From NCBI GenBank assembly GCA_028598975.1, contig JAQRMU010000072.1:1-52629 (forward strand): 52,629 nt of DNA, given 5' to 3'. The stretch is from Gammaproteobacteria bacterium. GTDB lineage: Bacteria; Pseudomonadota; Gammaproteobacteria; Nitrosococcales; Methylophagaceae. The notes under the pieces were generated by a model, which saw only the letters and a list, made by a program, of their open reading frames with translations, ran no database searches and was not told the DNA's origin. Positions 1 through 12,305 of this stretch are shown here, one piece after another; the first letter of the stretch is position 1, and each line of letters opens with the position of its first letter. The translations under genes were made by a program, and so were the position numbers.

Positions 1-176
1 CGTTTGTGTGGAATGTGCATATCTCGCATTACTCTCTTACTTATTAAAAAAAGTAAAAGTGCAATTTATACGCCAAAAATGACTACTTTATTTTTCAGAT
101 ACTTAGCTAAAAAGACCACAGCTACGAACACCAATCTGGTTATTAACAACCATCGTGAACGGCTGCATTGAGCCAA

Positions 177-1556
177 TTAAAACCAAGATAATGTTTTCTG
201 AAGTTTTACGACATCACCAATGATGACTAAAGTAGGTGCTACGGGTTGTTCTTGCTCAGCAATCTCAGGTAATTTAGCAATCGTACTTACCCATACTTTC
301 TGGTGTTCAGTTGTACCTTGTTGGACTAATGCTGCAGGTGTATCTGCTGCCAAACCATGTTCTTGTAACTGTTGAGATAAAACTGGTAAACCTGCTAAGC
401 CCATATAAACAACGACTGTTTGCCTTGGTTGGATTAAGGCTTGCCAGTTTAGATCCAATTCTCCTTCTTTAAGTTGCCCAGTAACAAAGGTACAGCTTTG
501 TGAATAGTCACGGTGTGTTAATGGAATACCAGCGTATGAAGAACACCCTGAAGCAGCGGTAATACCGGGTACAACTTGAAAAGGAATATTCTCGGCGGCT
601 AATGTTTCAATCTCTTCGCCACCTCGACCAAAGATAAATGGATCTCCACCTTTTAGCCTTAATACTCGCTTACCTTGTTGTGCATGTTTCAATAATAATT
701 GATTAATTTCTTCTTGTCGTACAGCATGCCAATCACGTTGTTTACCAACATAAACCTGCTCGGCTTCTTTACGAACTAATCCCAATACTTCTTTGCTAAC
801 AAGGCGATCATAAAACACTACATCAGCTTGTTGCATTAAACGTAATGCTTTAAATGTTAAAAGTTCAGGGTCGCCTGGTCCAGCACCTACTAAGTAAACT
901 TCACCTTGCTGATGATCGTCTGCTTGAGTTTCATTAAGAATAGCTTCTAATGTTTGTTCACCAATATCATCTCGACCTGCTAAGACATGATCAGCTACTT
1001 TTCCTTGTAATACAGACTCCCAAAAACGTCGACGTATTGAAAGCTTAGGTAATTTATCTTGTACAGCTTGACGATAACGGCCAACTAAATCAGCCAGTCG
1101 TCCATAGCTTGGTGGAATTAATGTTTCTAAGCGTGCACGTAACTGCCTTGCCAAGATGGGTGATTTACCACCACTCGATACAGCAACGACGATAGGTGAA
1201 CGGTCAAGTATAGAAGGAAGAATGAAGTCACATAGTTCAGGACAATCTGCCACATTTACTAATATATTTTGTGCTTTAGCCTGACGGTGAACGTCTCGGT
1301 TTACAGCTTCATTATCCGTTGCTGCAATCACTAGCAGTCTGTCTTTTAAGTGATCTATAGCAAATTCTGCATTTAGCCATGTAACTTCACCAGCATCAAT
1401 CAAAGCCTGTGTTGTTGCTGAAACTTTGGGGGCAACCACAATAACCTCAGCCTGTGCTTTTAATAATAACCCTGATTTTCTGGCAGCAATATCGCCACCA
1501 CCCACAACAAGACATGTTCGACCTTTTAGATCGACAAATATAGGCAAATATTCCAT
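177..1556 (-). CDS. cysG: Siroheme synthase CysG (trifunctional)
   Basis: The 459-residue product has both halves of CysG. The N-terminal precorrin-2 dehydrogenase/sirohydrochlorin ferrochelatase half carries the nucleotide-binding motif VGGGDIAARK (about residues 18-27) and the segment VSSGGKSPILARQLR (about 124-138). The C-terminal half is the SAM-dependent uroporphyrinogen-III methyltransferase, with VGAGPGDPELLT (about 221-232) and GGDPFIFGRGGEE (about 303-315). Together they convert uroporphyrinogen III to siroheme, the cofactor of sulfite and nitrite reductases, in the cytoplasm. Length matches the E. coli enzyme. Its ATG directly follows the TAG stop of the upstream DUF1223 gene (TAGATG), so the two are probably co-transcribed and coupled. 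Nothing recognisable lies in the 176 bases to the left. Confidence 0.97.
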   Translation of the reverse strand: MEYLPIFVDLKGRTCLVVGGGDIAARKSGLLLKAQAEVIVVAPKVSATTQALIDAGEVTWLNAEFAIDHLKDRLLVIAATDNEAVNRDVHRQAKAQNILVNVADCPELCDFILPSILDRSPIVVAVSSGGKSPILARQLRARLETLIPPSYGRLADLVGRYRQAVQDKLPKLSIRRRFWESVLQGKVADHVLAGRDDIGEQTLEAILNETQADDHQQGEVYLVGAGPGDPELLTFKALRLMQQADVVFYDRLVSKEVLGLVRKEAEQVYVGKQRDWHAVRQEEINQLLLKHAQQGKRVLRLKGGDPFIFGRGGEEIETLAAENIPFQVVPGITAASGCSSYAGIPLTHRDYSQSCTFVTGQLKEGELDLNWQALIQPRQTVVVYMGLAGLPVLSQQLQEHGLAADTPAALVQQGTTEHQKVWVSTIAKLPEIAEQEQPVAPTLVIIGDVVKLQKTLSWF

Positions 1557-2342
1557 CTATTCTTCTTTTTTATCCAATGCTAATTTTAAACCTTGTAGCA
1601 CAAAACCATCTTCTAAGTTTTGCACTACAGCAATAATACTCACTTTATCCATATTCCATTCATCATTACGCGGAATGATGGTATCTAGTTTGGTTTCACC
1701 ATTATCATTCAGATCAAATGGGCCTAACCATGTTCGCACTAAGTTCTGATGATTAAATGTTGCGCCGGCATTATCCCCACCATTCACTTTATTAATTATG
1801 TCATTTTCACTAATTGCTAAATATAATTTTGAATACTGACGGTTATCATCACCTTGAATCGACACTTTGCTGTTAACAATAAGTTCATTGTCTTGTTCTG
1901 TAATATTTAATTTAATCTGGGCTTCTGGTTCAAAACCGTTTACTGCGTGGACAACATCTTTAACATGCTTTCTCCAGTTATGAATCACTTCACCACTGAC
2001 GATGAACTCTGGTGTGTAAACGGTTTGATATAAATTTAATCGTGCTTGTTGACGTTGACGGTCTGAAAATACTGGGCTAGAAAAACGATCAACCCACCCT
2101 TTTGAGTCGTTCAAATAATCAATATGGAAACCTAAGACAATAAGCTGTTCATCGCTAACACCTTGATCTGAAAGTTTATGAACCCAACGGTCAGCTGCAG
2201 GGCATAATCCGCAACCTTCGGAGGTAAATAATTCAAGTACGGCTATTTGTTTATCCCCACTTTCAGCTTGCCAAGTTTGAGCAAATAAGAGTGTTGGTAA
2301 TAATGTTATTAACCATGCTAGTTTTTTTACTGTTATCGACAT
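1557..2342 (-). CDS. Secreted DUF1223 thioredoxin-fold protein
   Basis: This is a 261-residue protein with an N-terminal signal peptide (charged start, hydrophobic core ending near AQTWQA). The motif LFTSEGCGLCPAAD (about residues 38-51) gives a CxxC pair in the position of a thioredoxin-like active site, which is characteristic of the DUF1223 family. It is expected to act in the periplasm, but no substrate is known to me. Its stop codon abuts the cysG start, so it shares that transcript. The link to siroheme synthesis is positional only. Confidence 0.85.
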   Translation of the reverse strand: MSITVKKLAWLITLLPTLLFAQTWQAESGDKQIAVLELFTSEGCGLCPAADRWVHKLSDQGVSDEQLIVLGFHIDYLNDSKGWVDRFSSPVFSDRQRQQARLNLYQTVYTPEFIVSGEVIHNWRKHVKDVVHAVNGFEPEAQIKLNITEQDNELIVNSKVSIQGDDNRQYSKLYLAISENDIINKVNGGDNAGATFNHQNLVRTWLGPFDLNDNGETKLDTIIPRNDEWNMDKVSIIAVVQNLEDGFVLQGLKLALDKKEE

Positions 2343-2354
2343 GATATTGACACC

Positions 2355-3455
2355 TTAAAGGGTTACATCCTTGCTATCTTGGAGCGCTTCCTTATTATGA
2401 AAGTTCCGTTGATAAGCATCTGTAATCACAGCTAATTCTCTCATAACAGCAGTAGCATAACACCCTGCTGGTAGGAAAAATTCTAATTCCAACTGATTTT
2501 CCGTCATGAATTTCCATTTAAAGTCGGAGGGAAATAACCTCAATGAACGACGCTCCTGACTTAAACCCGCCTTTTCCAAACCCTGTTGCCAGTCTTGCCA
2601 GTCGGTCAACACACGCTCTTCTAGAAGCAAACTATCAGAAGAAACCGAGCTTCGCCCCTTCCCCCATAGTGGTCCAGTTGTATGAATATCCATCGTCTTT
2701 AAACGTACTAATACATCTTCATCAACATGATCCACATTAAATGAGCTAGCTTTTGTTCCCGCTAAGAGCATGACATCACCCACCAAGGCTTGATTCCAAT
2801 TTCCTTGTCGGATTCTTTCAGCCAAGACTAAGTTAAATAACCATGATCGTGCTGCAGATAAATACATACTTTTTTGATTTCGTTTACGTGGCGCCTTTCC
2901 TGTTGAGAACCAATGTTCAACCCGGTATAAATTACCCAGTTGATGACCAAAGCGTTGTTCAGCAAAGTAGTTTGGCACTCCGTATTGTTTTATCTGCTCT
3001 AGGTTAGCCTGCCACGCAGCCTGTTCACCCTGTAAATCCGTTAAACGTAATTTAAAATAATTACCCGCTAAAACCCCACGTTTTAACTTCTTGCCATGGC
3101 GAGTTTGCTCAATGAGCTTTATATTATCTGTTTCAAATTCTGACCAGTTTGGTTCAGAGTGTCCTTCTAAATTAATACTAAACCACTGCGTCGTCATTGC
3201 ATGACGATCTTTTAAGCCAGCATAGCCAACAGCGACTTGAGGAACACCAGAAAATGTAGCGAGTTCTCCCGCCAACCAATCTGTATTAATGCCCTGCTTC
3301 TGTATCTTTAACCAAACATGTCCACCTAAACCATCAGGTTCAAAAGGTAGCTTTTCATCTACTTGGAAGAATGCTGTTTGGCTACGACTATCTGCTGAGC
3401 ACTGTGTTGCAGATGTACTTAGCCTAGGCAGTGATGAGAAATCAAAGTGTTTCAA
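2355..3455 (-). CDS. truD: tRNA pseudouridine(13) synthase TruD
   Basis: TruD isomerises uridine 13 of tRNA-Glu to pseudouridine. The 366-residue product has the family signature GYAGLKDRHAMTTQWFS (about residues 77-93), which includes the catalytic aspartate in LKDRHA. Motifs such as PNYFAEQRFG (about 161-170) are also typical. Length is slightly above the roughly 350 residues of E. coli TruD. It lies 3 bases downstream of ispF on the same strand, matching the common gammaproteobacterial order ispD-ispF-truD. Confidence 0.96.
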   Translation of the reverse strand: MKHFDFSSLPRLSTSATQCSADSRSQTAFFQVDEKLPFEPDGLGGHVWLKIQKQGINTDWLAGELATFSGVPQVAVGYAGLKDRHAMTTQWFSINLEGHSEPNWSEFETDNIKLIEQTRHGKKLKRGVLAGNYFKLRLTDLQGEQAAWQANLEQIKQYGVPNYFAEQRFGHQLGNLYRVEHWFSTGKAPRKRNQKSMYLSAARSWLFNLVLAERIRQGNWNQALVGDVMLLAGTKASSFNVDHVDEDVLVRLKTMDIHTTGPLWGKGRSSVSSDSLLLEERVLTDWQDWQQGLEKAGLSQERRSLRLFPSDFKWKFMTENQLELEFFLPAGCYATAVMRELAVITDAYQRNFHNKEALQDSKDVTL

Positions 3456-3458
3456 TCG

Positions 3459-3935
3459 TTAATCAGCTTTAGTCAATAACACAACGGCATGAGCGGCCAC
3501 ACCTTCTTTTCGCCCTGCAAAACCTAATTTCTCGGTTGTTGTCGCTTTAATATTCACGGCATCAACATCAATATTAAGATCATCTGCAAGTAATTCACGC
3601 ATAAGTGGAATATAAGGTGCTAATTTAGGTGCTTGGGCAATAATCGTACTATCAATATTATTTACATTCCAACCTCGTTCTGCGAGGTCCAATACAACGC
3701 TTCGTAGCAAAATGCGGCTATCAATATCTTTAAACTCATCACTAGTGTCAGGAAAGTGATGGCCAATATCCCATAACCCCGCAGCACCTAATAATGCATC
3801 ACAAAGCGCATGAATAAGCACATCACCATCTGAATGGGCTTCTAAACCATGTGTATGAGGAATGTTTACTCCACCAATAATAAGTGGCAAATCATCACTA
3901 AATTTATGAACATCATAACCGTGACCTATTCTCAT
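3459..3935 (-). CDS. ispF: 2-C-methyl-D-erythritol 2,4-cyclodiphosphate synthase IspF
   Basis: IspF catalyses the cyclising step of the non-mevalonate isoprenoid pathway. The start [12 protein letters not shown] carries the metal-binding D-x-H (DVH), and the body has [18 protein letters not shown] and the C-terminal [18 protein letters not shown] place the start at the ATG at 3935, giving 158 residues, as in the family. That ATG overlaps the ispD stop in an ATGA arrangement. A second ATG two codons upstream is possible but adds residues the family lacks. Confidence 0.96.
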   Translation of the reverse strand: MRIGHGYDVHKFSDDLPLIIGGVNIPHTHGLEAHSDGDVLIHALCDALLGAAGLWDIGHHFPDTSDEFKDIDSRILLRSVVLDLAERGWNVNNIDSTIIAQAPKLAPYIPLMRELLADDLNIDVDAVNIKATTTEKLGFAGRKEGVAAHAVVLLTKAD

Positions 3936-4639
3936 AAACATTCTCTTTGTTGCTGTAAATATAGACTCGCTAATGCTAAATCTTGAGGTAAAGTAATTTT
4001 AATATTATCGGCATGTCCTTCAACCATCATGGGGTGTAAGCCCGCCAACTCCATTGCACTTGCTTCATCTGTCACAACTAATTGCTGTTCTTTTGCTGCA
4101 TGTAATGCATTACTTAATGCATGCAAATGAAACATTTGTGGCGTTGATGCTCGCCATAGGCCTTGCCGTGACACCGTTTCAGTAATTTCTTGTTCTGAAT
4201 TTGTTCGCTTCACCGTATCGTTGACAGGAATACCTAAAATCCCACCTACCGAATGTTCAGAAAGCTTAAACAACATGGCATCAATATCTTGATGGCGTAA
4301 ACATGGACGTGCTGCATCGTGCACTAATACCCACGGATCATCATCAACGTTCGTTATTAATTCTGTCAGTGCATTTAATACCGAATCTGCTCTTTCAGTA
4401 CCGCCAGACACAATATAAAGTGGGCAGTCGTACGTTTGTGAACAGTGTGACCACCATAGATCATCTTCAGCAATAGAGAGTACGATCCCTTTTATATTTG
4501 GATGTGATGCCAAGCGTTGCAATGTATGCTCAATAACCGTCTTTCCATCTAAGTCTAGATACTGCTTAGGACGATCTGCCTGCATTCTTGAGCCAATACC
4601 AGCTGCAGGAACAACTGCCCATACATTTTCTTTATTCAC
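3932..4639 (-). CDS. ispD: 2-C-methyl-D-erythritol 4-phosphate cytidylyltransferase IspD
   Basis: IspD couples CTP to MEP in the non-mevalonate isoprenoid pathway. The N-terminal nucleotide-binding motif is [19 protein letters not shown] (about residues 9-27), followed by [10 protein letters not shown] (about 103-112) and a C-terminal [12 protein letters not shown] segment. Length (235 residues) is normal. It overlaps the 3' end of ftsB by 8 bases and the ispF start by 4, so ftsB-ispD-ispF is a coupled unit. Confidence 0.96.
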   Translation of the reverse strand: MNKENVWAVVPAAGIGSRMQADRPKQYLDLDGKTVIEHTLQRLASHPNIKGIVLSIAEDDLWWSHCSQTYDCPLYIVSGGTERADSVLNALTELITNVDDDPWVLVHDAARPCLRHQDIDAMLFKLSEHSVGGILGIPVNDTVKRTNSEQEITETVSRQGLWRASTPQMFHLHALSNALHAAKEQQLVVTDEASAMELAGLHPMMVEGHADNIKITLPQDLALASLYLQQQRECL

Positions 4640-4916
4640 GCCTTGGCTCTTCTAAAATTTGGAAAAATGTTTCTCCGGGTTTTATCATGCCTAATTCACT
4701 ACGAGCACGTTCTTCTAAAGCATCAAGATCACTTTTAAGATCCTGTACTTCAGCTGTTAAGACCTGATTCCGTTCTTCTAAAACAGCGTTATCTTGCCGT
4801 TGAAGTTCAACTGCACGATGAAGGTGTAATACCGATGGCAAACCATCATGACTAAACCACAATCGGTACTGCAATAAAAGCAATAGTACGAGGAGTAAAA
4901 TCATTATGGGCTTCAT
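4632..4916 (-). CDS. ftsB: Cell division protein FtsB
   Basis: This is a small bitopic membrane protein of 94 residues. It has one N-terminal transmembrane helix rich in leucine (residues 4-16), then a coiled coil rich in E, L and Q (about 28-75), and a conserved C-terminal patch around SELGMIKPGETFFQILEE. FtsB joins FtsL and FtsQ in the divisome. The position between eno and ispD is the standard gammaproteobacterial context and supports the call strongly. Confidence 0.94.
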   Translation of the reverse strand: MKPIMILLLVLLLLLQYRLWFSHDGLPSVLHLHRAVELQRQDNAVLEERNQVLTAEVQDLKSDLDALEERARSELGMIKPGETFFQILEEPRRE

Positions 4917-4917
4917 A

Positions 4918-6219
<1,302 letters not shown>

Positions 6220-6240
6220 TCAATATCGCCTACGCTATCA

Positions 6241-7079
6241 TTATTTTAATAACGAATCTTCGATGAAATCATGTTGTTTAACCGTACTATCAATGGCTTG
6301 CAGTGTCACTAAAAGTTCTTCCATTCTATCCAGTGGCCATGAGTTTGCACCGTCACTTAATGCTTTTTCTGGTTCTGGATGTGTCTCCATAAATACGCCT
6401 GCAACACCTACAGCAGTCGCTGCACGGGCTAGAACAGGTACAAACTCACGCTGACCACCTGAAGAACCACCCATACCACCCGGTTGTTGAACAGAGTGTG
6501 TCGCATCAAATACAACAGGACAATCCATTGCTCTCATTTGTGGCAAACCACGCATATCTGAAATCAAGGTGTTATAACCAAATGATGTGCCACGATCACA
6601 CAGCATGATTTGATTATTGCCCGTTGATTTCGCTTTTTCAGCAACGTGTTGCATATCCCAAGGTGCTAGGAATTGACCCTTTTTGATATTCACCGGTAAA
6701 CCTTGACTACAAACGTCAACAATAAAGCTTGTTTGGCGACATAAAAATGCAGGTGTCTGTAACACATCCACCACACTTGCTACTTCGGCTAGTGGTGAGT
6801 ATTCATGCACATCTGTGAGCACAGGAATACCGTATTCTTTTTTAACTTTCTCTAAAATAGCTAGGCCTTTTTCAATACCAGGACCACGGTAGCTATTTAC
6901 AGATGTTCTATTCGCTTTATCAAATGATGACTTATAAATGAAGTGAATGCCTAAACGGTCAGTCACTTCTTTTAGTTTACCAGCCACATCCATTGTCATT
7001 TGTTCACTTTCGACAACACATGTTCCTGCAATTAAAAATAATGGCTGTTTACCACCGACTTCTTTACCGCATAAATCCA

Positions 7080-7080
<1 letters not shown>
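6241..7080 (-). CDS. kdsA: 3-deoxy-D-manno-octulosonate-8-phosphate synthase KdsA
   Basis: KdsA condenses arabinose-5-phosphate with PEP for lipopolysaccharide core synthesis. Motifs include [13 protein letters not shown] (about 15-27), [11 protein letters not shown] (about 50-60), [17 protein letters not shown] and [12 protein letters not shown]. Length (279) is typical. Its ATG shares a base with the pyrG stop (TAATG), and eno follows. The pyrG-kdsA-eno order is widespread in proteobacteria and implies one transcript. Confidence 0.97.
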
Positions 7081-8810
<1,730 letters not shown>

Positions 8811-8821
8811 TCAATGAAAAT

Positions 8822-10132
8822 CTAGAGTTTTAACTGTGCTATATAGCCGCTCTGCTTATTGTTAATACTGATTAAATCACTTGTGCAATAGCCAACAATA
8901 GCCACTAACTCATCGTCACGGAAGATCAAAGGAATTCGTTCACGTTGCCATGGTGGAACGGACCATTGCTGGAATAAGTGCTTTACCGTCTTATGATGAG
9001 GTTCACCTTGCGGCTTTATTCGCTCTCCACCTTGTCGAAAACGAACGGTAACTTCACCCAAAAGTGCATTTTTAGAAAGGCCTTGCCCTTCAGTTTCTAC
9101 CCACTTTATCCTACGTCCATCATCTAAAGAAAGATCATCGAAAGAGTCCACTTTTACCACATATTTATTATCATGATCTGTTAATGGCGGCATAAAGTAG
9201 AGTTGGTCTTGATAACGACGAATTTCAACCCCAGACCAACTTACCAAGGGCGCACTATCTTGCTTTGCTAAACAGACTTCATCAATTATTCGCTGTAAAT
9301 TAACGGTTGATGGTAAAGGGAGTCTTTGCCAAAGAAGAATATGGCGCAATACATTGTGACACCGTGCAGTAGAAAGTGCTAATAATGCTGTAATTGGTAG
9401 TGAAGTGCTGGTCTTTTCAATACCAAGAAGAGCACAGTCTTGCTCCGCTAAGTCATCTAATAACTCACTCGTTTCAGCACAATGTGCTGCACTACGGCTA
9501 ATTGTTTGTGCTGCACTCGGCCAACGTTCAACAATATCAGGCCATAATTTATGGCGAATATAATTTCTATTCCAACGTGTTTCTACATTGCTGGGGTCGT
9601 CAATCCAGTGTAATTGATGCGTTTGAGCATATGCCAGAATATCAGCTTTCGAAGTAGTTAATAATGGACGAATAGTGTGAACGTCACCTAAGCTAAAATG
9701 ACGCGCCATTGCTGACAGTCCTTTAGGTCCTGCTCCACGAAACAATTGTAATAACACTGTTTCCGCTTGATCCTGCTGATGTTGGGCGGTGAGTAATATA
9801 TCGTTCTTGCTTAAAGCCTTTTGTAAGGCAAGGTACCGAGCTTCTCTTGCAGCCGCTTCTACTCCCAAGGAGTCAATATTCTTTACTTTCACCTTTAAAG
9901 CAACAAAATGAACATCTAGCGCTTCAGCAATATCGGCACAATGATTTGTCCACTGAGGCGAATCATTATCTAAACCATGATCAACATGAATTGCCGCTAG
10001 ATTTTTTAGCTGAGGGTGGTTTGATTGCGCTAATACATGCAACAAAACATGTGAATCAACGCCACCACTATAAGCAAGCCAAACTCGCTTTCCCGATGTT
10101 AATGCAACCACCTCATCTATAACTGTTTGCAC
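8822..10132 (-). CDS. tilS: tRNA(Ile)-lysidine synthetase TilS
   Basis: TilS forms lysidine at position 34 of tRNA-Ile2, which switches its codon reading from AUG to AUA. The PP-loop ATPase motif AYSGGVDSHVLL lies near the N-terminus, with RGAGPKGLSAM and the C-terminal TilS domains (VRFRQGGERIKP, QQWSVPPWQRERIPLIF) following. Length is that of E. coli TilS. I prefer the GTG at 10132 because a GAGG sits 8 bases upstream. A TTG two codons earlier is too close to that Shine-Dalgarno. accA ends only about 20 bases upstream. Confidence 0.94.
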   Translation of the reverse strand: MQTVIDEVVALTSGKRVWLAYSGGVDSHVLLHVLAQSNHPQLKNLAAIHVDHGLDNDSPQWTNHCADIAEALDVHFVALKVKVKNIDSLGVEAAAREARYLALQKALSKNDILLTAQHQQDQAETVLLQLFRGAGPKGLSAMARHFSLGDVHTIRPLLTTSKADILAYAQTHQLHWIDDPSNVETRWNRNYIRHKLWPDIVERWPSAAQTISRSAAHCAETSELLDDLAEQDCALLGIEKTSTSLPITALLALSTARCHNVLRHILLWQRLPLPSTVNLQRIIDEVCLAKQDSAPLVSWSGVEIRRYQDQLYFMPPLTDHDNKYVVKVDSFDDLSLDDGRRIKWVETEGQGLSKNALLGEVTVRFRQGGERIKPQGEPHHKTVKHLFQQWSVPPWQRERIPLIFRDDELVAIVGYCTSDLISINNKQSGYIAQLKL

Positions 10133-10153
10133 AGACAATGCCTCGGTTAGTAT

Positions 10154-11110
10154 TTAACCCTCAAATTCACCGTAACTAAGTAAACGTTGTTGGCGTTGCT
10201 CTACCAAAGTATCAAGTGGTAAATTGTCTAATTTTTTCAATTTCGCTTCAATCGCATTTCTTACTTTTTCCGCCATATTATCCATATCGCGATGCGCGCC
10301 ACCCAAAGGTTCAGAAATAACTTGATCAACTAAACCTAAACCTAATAAACGTTCAGAAGTCACACCTAATGTTGTTGCCGCTTCTGGTGCTTTATCTGCA
10401 CTTTTCCATAAAATAGAAGCACAACCTTCAGGAGAAATAACAGAATAAATGCTGTATTCAAGCATCATCAAATGATCAGCTACACCCACTGCTAATGCTC
10501 CTCCAGATCCACCTTCACCAATAACAGTGCTAATAATGGGCGTTTTAAGTTGCGACATTTCAAATAAATTACGAGCAATAGCTTCACTTTGACCGCGTTC
10601 TTCAGCACCAATACCTGGATAAGCACCTGGCGTATCAATAAATGTAATGACCGGTAAACCAAAACGTTCTGCCATTTTCATAACACGTAAGGCTTTACGG
10701 TAACCTTCTGGGCGCGGCATACCGAAATTACGTGCCACTTTTTCTTTTGTATCCCGACCTTTTTGATGACCAATTACCATAACTGGTCGTCCATTTAAAC
10801 GGCCCATTCCTGTTACCAAGGCAGCGTCGTCACCATAAGCTCGATCGCCATGTAACTCTTCAAAATCAGTAATAATTCGATGGATATAATCTAGCGTATA
10901 AGGACGTTGTGGATGACGAGCCATTTGAGTCGTCTGCCATGGCGTTAATGATGAGAAAATTGATTCCGTGAGTTCTTTGCTTTTATCTTGCAACTTTTGA
11001 ATTTCCTCAGTGATATTTAATCCACTGTCGCTACTCATATGACGCAACTCATCAATTTTTGCTTCTAACTCAGCGATAGGTTGTTCGTAGTCTAGGAAAT
11101 TCAATTGCAT
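10154..11110 (-). CDS. accA: Acetyl-CoA carboxylase carboxyltransferase subunit alpha
   Basis: AccA pairs with AccD to transfer carboxyl from biotin to acetyl-CoA, the first committed step of fatty acid synthesis. The 318-residue product begins [16 protein letters not shown] and contains [51 protein letters not shown] and [12 protein letters not shown], all hallmark AccA segments. The zinc-finger subunit AccD is not in this window. Downstream tilS is in the usual gammaproteobacterial position. Confidence 0.97.
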   Translation of the reverse strand: MQLNFLDYEQPIAELEAKIDELRHMSSDSGLNITEEIQKLQDKSKELTESIFSSLTPWQTTQMARHPQRPYTLDYIHRIITDFEELHGDRAYGDDAALVTGMGRLNGRPVMVIGHQKGRDTKEKVARNFGMPRPEGYRKALRVMKMAERFGLPVITFIDTPGAYPGIGAEERGQSEAIARNLFEMSQLKTPIISTVIGEGGSGGALAVGVADHLMMLEYSIYSVISPEGCASILWKSADKAPEAATTLGVTSERLLGLGLVDQVISEPLGGAHRDMDNMAEKVRNAIEAKLKKLDNLPLDTLVEQRQQRLLSYGEFEG

Positions 11111-11170
11111 TGTTGTTACCTTAAATTCAAATCTTAAGCGAATTATACACGCTTGTTTTGTTCTATGGGG

Positions 11171-12271
11171 TTATCCCAGTATCAATTCTGAAGTATCATC
11201 ATCATCCTCAGCCCCTTCTCCCATCCGAATGGCGAGACCAAGATCATTTTTAGAGTCAGCATTTTGGAGTGCCTCGTCTAATGTGATCTGACCTTTTCGA
11301 TAGAGTGTCAGTAATGCTTGGTCAAATGACACCATATCTTCCTCAGCGCTTTCTTTCATTGCTTCTTTAATTTCACCTATATGCCCCTTAGAAATTAATT
11401 CCGCGACATAAGGAGAATTCAATAACACTTCCACTGCTGGAACTAAAGTACTCTCAATACCTCGTAATAAACGTTGCGAAACAATTGAACGTAAATTAAG
11501 TGATAAATCTGTTAACAGTTGACGATGATAGACTTCTGGGAAAAAATTAAGAATGCGATCAATAGCCTGATTAGCATTATTGGCGTGTAATGTCGCTAAA
11601 CACAAATGTCCAGTTTCAGCATAGTTAATTGCATGTTTCATTGTGTCCATATCACGAATTTCACCAATTAAAATAACATCTGGTGCCTCACGCAAGGCAT
11701 TTTTAAGTGCACTTTCATAGCTAATGGTATCAATGCCCACTTCACGCTGTTGTACGATCGACTTTTCATGATGATGAATAAATTCTAAGGGATCTTCTAT
11801 CGTTAAAATATGCGATGCAGAGTTACGGTTTCGGTGACCAATCATCGCCGCCAAGGTCGTTGATTTACCGGATCCTGTTGCACCAACAACTAAAATTAGC
11901 CCTCGCTTCTCCATAATAATATGTTCAAGCGCATTAGGCAGGTTCATTTCAGAAATATGAGGAATATGACTTTGAATAAAGCGAATAACAATGGACACTT
12001 CGCCTCGTTGACGAAAAATATTGACCCTAAAACGTCCAACCCCTTTAAGAGGAATGGCAAAGTTACATTCTAATGTTTCTTCAAACTCAGTCCGCTGTTC
12101 ATCACTCATCATTGCCTGAGCTATTTTATGCACTTCACCTGGTTTTAACTTAGCTTGTCCAACAGGGCGAATATTTCCTTCAATTTTAAGGTGAGGTTCA
12201 GTACCTGTACAAAAAAACAAATCGGAGGCTTTTTTCTCCGCCATTAAATTTAGGTAGGGAGTTACTTCCAC
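11171..12271 (-). CDS. pilU: Type IV pilus retraction ATPase, PilU-like
   Basis: This is a 366-residue hexameric secretion-type ATPase. Walker A is VVGATGSGKSTTLA (about 128-141), the Asp box/Walker B region is APDVILIGEIRD (about 193-204), and the His box is GHLCLATLHANNANQA. The opening MEVTPYLNLMAEKKASDLFF and the acidic, non-conserved tail (EDDDDTSELILG) fit PilU better than PilT. PilU powers or assists pilus retraction together with PilT, which is not seen here. The start is a GTG with AGAGGA eight bases upstream. pilB-like follows immediately upstream. Confidence 0.85.
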   Translation of the reverse strand: MEVTPYLNLMAEKKASDLFFCTGTEPHLKIEGNIRPVGQAKLKPGEVHKIAQAMMSDEQRTEFEETLECNFAIPLKGVGRFRVNIFRQRGEVSIVIRFIQSHIPHISEMNLPNALEHIIMEKRGLILVVGATGSGKSTTLAAMIGHRNRNSASHILTIEDPLEFIHHHEKSIVQQREVGIDTISYESALKNALREAPDVILIGEIRDMDTMKHAINYAETGHLCLATLHANNANQAIDRILNFFPEVYHRQLLTDLSLNLRSIVSQRLLRGIESTLVPAVEVLLNSPYVAELISKGHIGEIKEAMKESAEEDMVSFDQALLTLYRKGQITLDEALQNADSKNDLGLAIRMGEGAEDDDDTSELILG

Positions 12272-12305
12272 TAATTGAATCCTCTCATTATTAATATCTT
12301 CATTA

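Noticed and set aside
1-176. Open plus-strand frame at the left edge (positions 1-171)
   Set aside because: It is open for about 56 codons, but its composition is not convincing and there is no recognisable domain. It may be chance in A+T-rich DNA.
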